Below are positions 12,330-14,963 of a DNA stretch of 14,963 nucleotides, in pieces. Source of the stretch: CAYSHJ01 sp964589725 (GTDB lineage Bacteria > Planctomycetota > Planctomycetia > Planctomycetales > Planctomycetaceae); the NCBI GenBank assembly GCA_964589725.1, contig CAZPUJ010000775.1:1-14963 (forward strand), written 5' to 3'. Position numbers and translations under genes: made by a program. Under the pieces are notes generated by a model, which saw nothing but the letters and a program-made list of their open reading frames with translations, made no database searches and was not told the DNA's origin. How positions within the stretch are numbered: position 1 is the stretch's first letter; every line of letters begins with the position of its first letter.

Positions 12330-14963
12330 ATGATGACGAAACGATTCTGGTCCGACTGCTGCGTAGTCGCCGCGCTGTGCCTGGCATCTTTGGCCGGACG
12401 CACGTTCGCGGACAACGAGCCGGGTGTCGAGACCGACGACGCGCCGCGCAAGACTGTCGAGCGGTTCTTGATGGTGCTCGAACGCAATCCACGCAAAGGG
12501 ACGGCGCTGGATCGGGTTATCGAGTTTCACACCGATCGCGGAACGCTCGATGCGTTGGCTCGGCAGCAGCGGAAGAAAGCGGAGGCGTTCGGAGACGCTC
12601 AAGCCGCCGAAGCCGGTCGAGCGTGGATGGTCGTGGGGTTGATTGAGGACTCTCGCGGCGAGACCGAAGCGGCGGTCGAAGCGCTTGAACGCGCGGAGCA
12701 ATTGCTGCCGACGAACGCGATGGTGTCGTTCGTTCTGGGACAAAGTTTGCTGACGTTGAATCAAGTGCCACAGGCGGCCGAAGCGTTTGAGCGAGCGATT
12801 CAGCGGAAGCCCGCGCCGGTGGACTTGCTCGCAATCTTTCAATCGCTCGGTCGAGTGCGGCAGCGATTGGCGGAAGGGGATCAGGTCGTCGAAGTTTGGA
12901 CACGATTGGAAAAACTCGTTCCGAACGACTCGCGCGTGCCGGAGCTGATCGCGCTGACGTTGCTCGAAGATGGGCACATCGAGGCGGCGCTGCCGCGCTT
13001 TGAAAATTTGGCCAAAGCGGCGAAAGATCCGGCGAAGCGGAGTCAGTTTGAACTCGAGGCGATCGACATCCGCTTGCGGCTGGGACAAACAGAGCAAGCG
13101 CTCGCCGACAGCGAGCGGATGCTGGCCGGCCTCAAACCGGAACATTGGTTGTTTCGCGAGATACGCCGGCGGATCGAACAAGCATTCGTTGCGAACGGCG
13201 ATGAAGCCGGATTGATCAGCCACTTTGAAGCTCGGCTGGAAAAGCGGCCGGATGATGTGGATGCCGTTGTGCGGTTGTCGCGAGCGTTGGTCGGGCAGAG
13301 CCGACCGGCTGAAGCCCGATCACGGTTGGAATCCGCTTTGAAGCAATCACCGTCGTCAAGTGTACTACGGCTGGAACTGATCGAACTGCTGGAGCAAGAC
13401 CACAAGTTCGCCGAAGCGGTGGCACAGTATGAGCAGCTCGACAAGATCGAGCCGAATCATCCGGATCACATTCGCGACTGGGGATTTCTGATCTTGAAAG
13501 AAGGCGAGCGGAGTGGCGTTAGCCCCCCGGTGACATTGGAGACTGTCAACCGTTCCACGAACCGGGCGCCTAACGGCTCCCCGCTCGCCAGCAATGATCA
13601 CGCGAAACGCGCGGCCGCGATCTGGCGAAAGCTGGTCGAGGCCAAACCGAAAGACGCCGTCGTCGCGGCGCAGGTCGCGGAGCTGATGCGGCAAGCGGAC
13701 CTCTTCGACGACGCGGCGGAGCTGCTGCGTCGCGCGATCGAACTCGCGCCGGAAGCTCTGCATTACCGCGAGGCGTTGGGCGAGGTCTTGCACTCGCAGC
13801 AAAAGCATGACGAAGCGTTGGCTGCCTGGCGTTCGATGGCCGAGGGGCCGCGACGCTCGGCGGAGAATCTTGGGCAGCTTGCCGCCGTGCTCGGCCGCAG
13901 AGGCTTTCGCGACGAATCGCTGAAGACGATCGACGCCGCGTGCGAACTGGATCGCAAATCATTGGAGCTTCGTTTCCAACAAGCCGACCTGCGGCGGATG
14001 TGGAAGCAGTTCGATACCGCTCGCGAGGCGCTGCAACTCGCGGCGGAACTGGCCGACTCGCCGGAGACCTTCGACCGCGTCGTGCAACGCGAGATTGAAC
14101 TCCTCAACGAAGCCGATTTGCTCACAACGGTGATCGAAGAGCTGCGCGACGCTCTGGCGAGCGGGGGGCGTCAGCCCCCTGATGCGTCCAACGAGAAGCC
14201 AGCACCGAAGAACGATCGAATGCATCAGGGGGCTGACGCCCCCCGCTCGCCTTCCACGCAGTGGTTTCGACTGGCACGATACCTCGAAGCCGGCACACGC
14301 TTGCGCGAGGCGACGGCGGCAGCTCACAAGGCGGTCGAACTCGCTCCGCGAGTCAGTCTGTTTCTGCAAGCGGCGGCGCGGATGCTCGCGGCAGACAATC
14401 AGTGGCAGGGGGCGATCGACGTTTACGAACGTCTGATCGCGGCGGATCGAAAATCTCGAGTTGATTCGCTCTTTGCGATCGCCGAATTGGAAGGCAAACT
14501 CGGCCGCCGCGAGCGAGCGGTGAAAGCCGGCCGCGATCTGCTCTCCGCCGCGCCGGGCAACGCCGATCACGCCGAGTTCGTTGCCGATCTGTACCTGCGA
14601 TTCAACCTGCAACCCGAGGCGTTGCAAATCCTGCGACATTCGTCACGGCAGAACCCGGCTAACAAACGATTGGCACTCAAACTGACCGAGCAGTTACTGG
14701 CCTCCCTTATCGTCCAGGCGAGCGGGGGGCATCAGCCCCCCGGTTCAACCGGTGATCTCAAAACGTCGCATCCGGACAACGTGACGGCGGTCACACCGGG
14801 GGGCTTACACCCCCCGCTCGCAATGATTGATGAGGCGCGCGAGGCCTTGTGGCGCGTGTTCGAGAAGTCGAGCAAACTCGACGACCGGCTCGAAGTGATT
14901 CGCAAGCTGACTGAACTCGCCGTCGTCCCCGGCGAGTTCGACAAGCTGACTCAACGACTGATT
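12330..14963 (+). CDS. Large secreted TPR protein (3' end outside window)
   Basis: Open from ATG 12330 to the right edge, 878 codons so far; a second ATG at 12333 is equally possible. Residues 1-27 form a signal peptide (hydrophobic 10-23, then RTFA|DN). The rest is almost all paired helices of the tetratricopeptide type, for example QAAEAFERAIQRKP, FAEAVAQYEQLDKIEP and DAAELLRRAIELAPE. LERNPRKGTALDRVIEFH near the N-terminus is a sequence I associate with a family of very large planctomycete TPR proteins, often more than 1000 residues, so several hundred residues may be missing. TPRs bind proteins; the partner is unknown. Three palindromic elements insert low-complexity peptides at residues 392-420, 609-641 and 796-831 without breaking the frame. 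GAGGG 16-20 bases upstream is a distant ribosome site. Confidence 0.9.
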   Translation, partial: MMTKRFWSDCCVVAALCLASLAGRTFADNEPGVETDDAPRKTVERFLMVLERNPRKGTALDRVIEFHTDRGTLDALARQQRKKAEAFGDAQAAEAGRAWMVVGLIEDSRGETEAAVEALERAEQLLPTNAMVSFVLGQSLLTLNQVPQAAEAFERAIQRKPAPVDLLAIFQSLGRVRQRLAEGDQVVEVWTRLEKLVPNDSRVPELIALTLLEDGHIEAALPRFENLAKAAKDPAKRSQFELEAIDIRLRLGQTEQALADSERMLAGLKPEHWLFREIRRRIEQAFVANGDEAGLISHFEARLEKRPDDVDAVVRLSRALVGQSRPAEARSRLESALKQSPSSSVLRLELIELLEQDHKFAEAVAQYEQLDKIEPNHPDHIRDWGFLILKEGERSGVSPPVTLETVNRSTNRAPNGSPLASNDHAKRAAAIWRKLVEAKPKDAVVAAQVAELMRQADLFDDAAELLRRAIELAPEALHYREALGEVLHSQQKHDEALAAWRSMAEGPRRSAENLGQLAAVLGRRGFRDESLKTIDAACELDRKSLELRFQQADLRRMWKQFDTAREALQLAAELADSPETFDRVVQREIELLNEADLLTTVIEELRDALASGGRQPPDASNEKPAPKNDRMHQGADAPRSPSTQWFRLARYLEAGTRLREATAAAHKAVELAPRVSLFLQAAARMLAADNQWQGAIDVYERLIAADRKSRVDSLFAIAELEGKLGRRERAVKAGRDLLSAAPGNADHAEFVADLYLRFNLQPEALQILRHSSRQNPANKRLALKLTEQLLASLIVQASGGHQPPGSTGDLKTSHPDNVTAVTPGGLHPPLAMIDEAREALWRVFEKSSKLDDRLEVIRKLTELAVVPGEFDKLTQRLI
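13503..13589. repeat. Palindromic element B inserted in frame in the TPR gene
   Basis: 29-base arms at 13503-13531 and 13561-13589 with five mismatches and a 29-base loop, 87 bases in all. It starts on the first base of a codon, unlike elements A, C and D, so the arm is read in another frame (GERSGVSPPV rather than ASGG). It lies between the TPR segments DWGFLILKE and HAKRAAAIWRKL. The diverged arms suggest an older insertion. Confidence 0.85.
14156..14251. repeat. Palindromic element C inserted in frame in the TPR gene
   Basis: Perfect 30-bp arms at 14156-14185 and 14222-14251 with a 36-base loop, 96 bases in all. Each arm is also a small hairpin, centred on GGGGGC-GTCA-GCCCCC. It encodes ASGGRQPPDAS...HQGADAPRSP between two helical segments. 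Perfect arms suggest a recent insertion or arm homogenisation. Confidence 0.92.
14717..14821. repeat. Palindromic element D inserted in frame in the TPR gene
   Basis: Arms at 14718-14744 and 14795-14821 differ at three of 27 positions, around a 50-base loop; about 105 bases in all. The left arm is itself a hairpin, GGGGGGC-ATCA-GCCCCCC. It encodes ASGGHQPPGS...VTPGGLHPPLA between helical TPR segments, and the frame continues into DEAREALWRVFEK. Confidence 0.9.

Noticed and set aside
12222..13223. 333-codon minus-strand frame opposite the TPR gene
   Set aside because: Arg/Gln/Phe-rich antisense shadow of the TPR repeats.
14156..14821. Transposon ends of an insertion sequence
   Set aside because: Elements are only about 96-105 bases long, have no transposase and no consistent target-site duplication; each is a self-contained palindrome.

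Overview
The window reads as chromosomal DNA of a planctomycete. The clues are a secreted multi-EF-hand protein, a large secreted TPR protein of a type I associate with that phylum, a MoxR/DUF58/DUF4350/DUF4129/SpoIIM/RDD gene cluster, weak Shine-Dalgarno sites, GC-rich codon use, and many palindromic repeats both between and inside genes. I cannot name a genus. There are no rRNA, tRNA, CRISPR, phage or transposase genes.

Layout. (1) 1-1702, minus strand: secreted protein with eight canonical EF-hand loops and tandem hexapeptide (PDGDRR) repeats; its 3' end is outside the window. (2) 1703-2074: intergenic DNA with several hairpin repeats. (3) 2075-3817, minus: secreted protein of unknown function, resembling DUF3352-type proteins. 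(4) 3818-4131: about 310 bases without a convincing gene. (5) 4132-11694: the conserved membrane/ATPase cluster. An RDD protein (minus) and a SpoIIM-family protein (plus) are divergent and 35 bases apart. Facing SpoIIM is a minus-strand operon read as polytopic membrane protein, DUF4129, DUF4350, MoxR AAA+ ATPase, DUF58. The last four genes overlap one another, so are probably translationally coupled. A nested inverted-repeat block (6033-6287) separates the convergent ends of SpoIIM and DUF58. (6) 11936-12241, plus: a DUF1778-type antitoxin with no toxin next to it. (7) 12330-14963, plus: a large secreted TPR protein running off the right edge.

How the genes may work together: MoxR ATPases usually act with von Willebrand A-like partners such as DUF58 proteins to remodel or assemble protein complexes. 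The DUF4350, DUF4129, SpoIIM, RDD and polytopic proteins would supply the membrane part. No substrate can be read from the sequence.

The most unusual signal is a family of palindromic elements of about 78-105 bases, with arms of about 28-30 bases beginning GGCGAGCGG, inserted in frame inside protein-coding genes: one in DUF58 and three in the TPR gene. They keep the reading frame and add 26-36 residue low-complexity peptides, comparable in concept to the Rickettsia palindromic elements.
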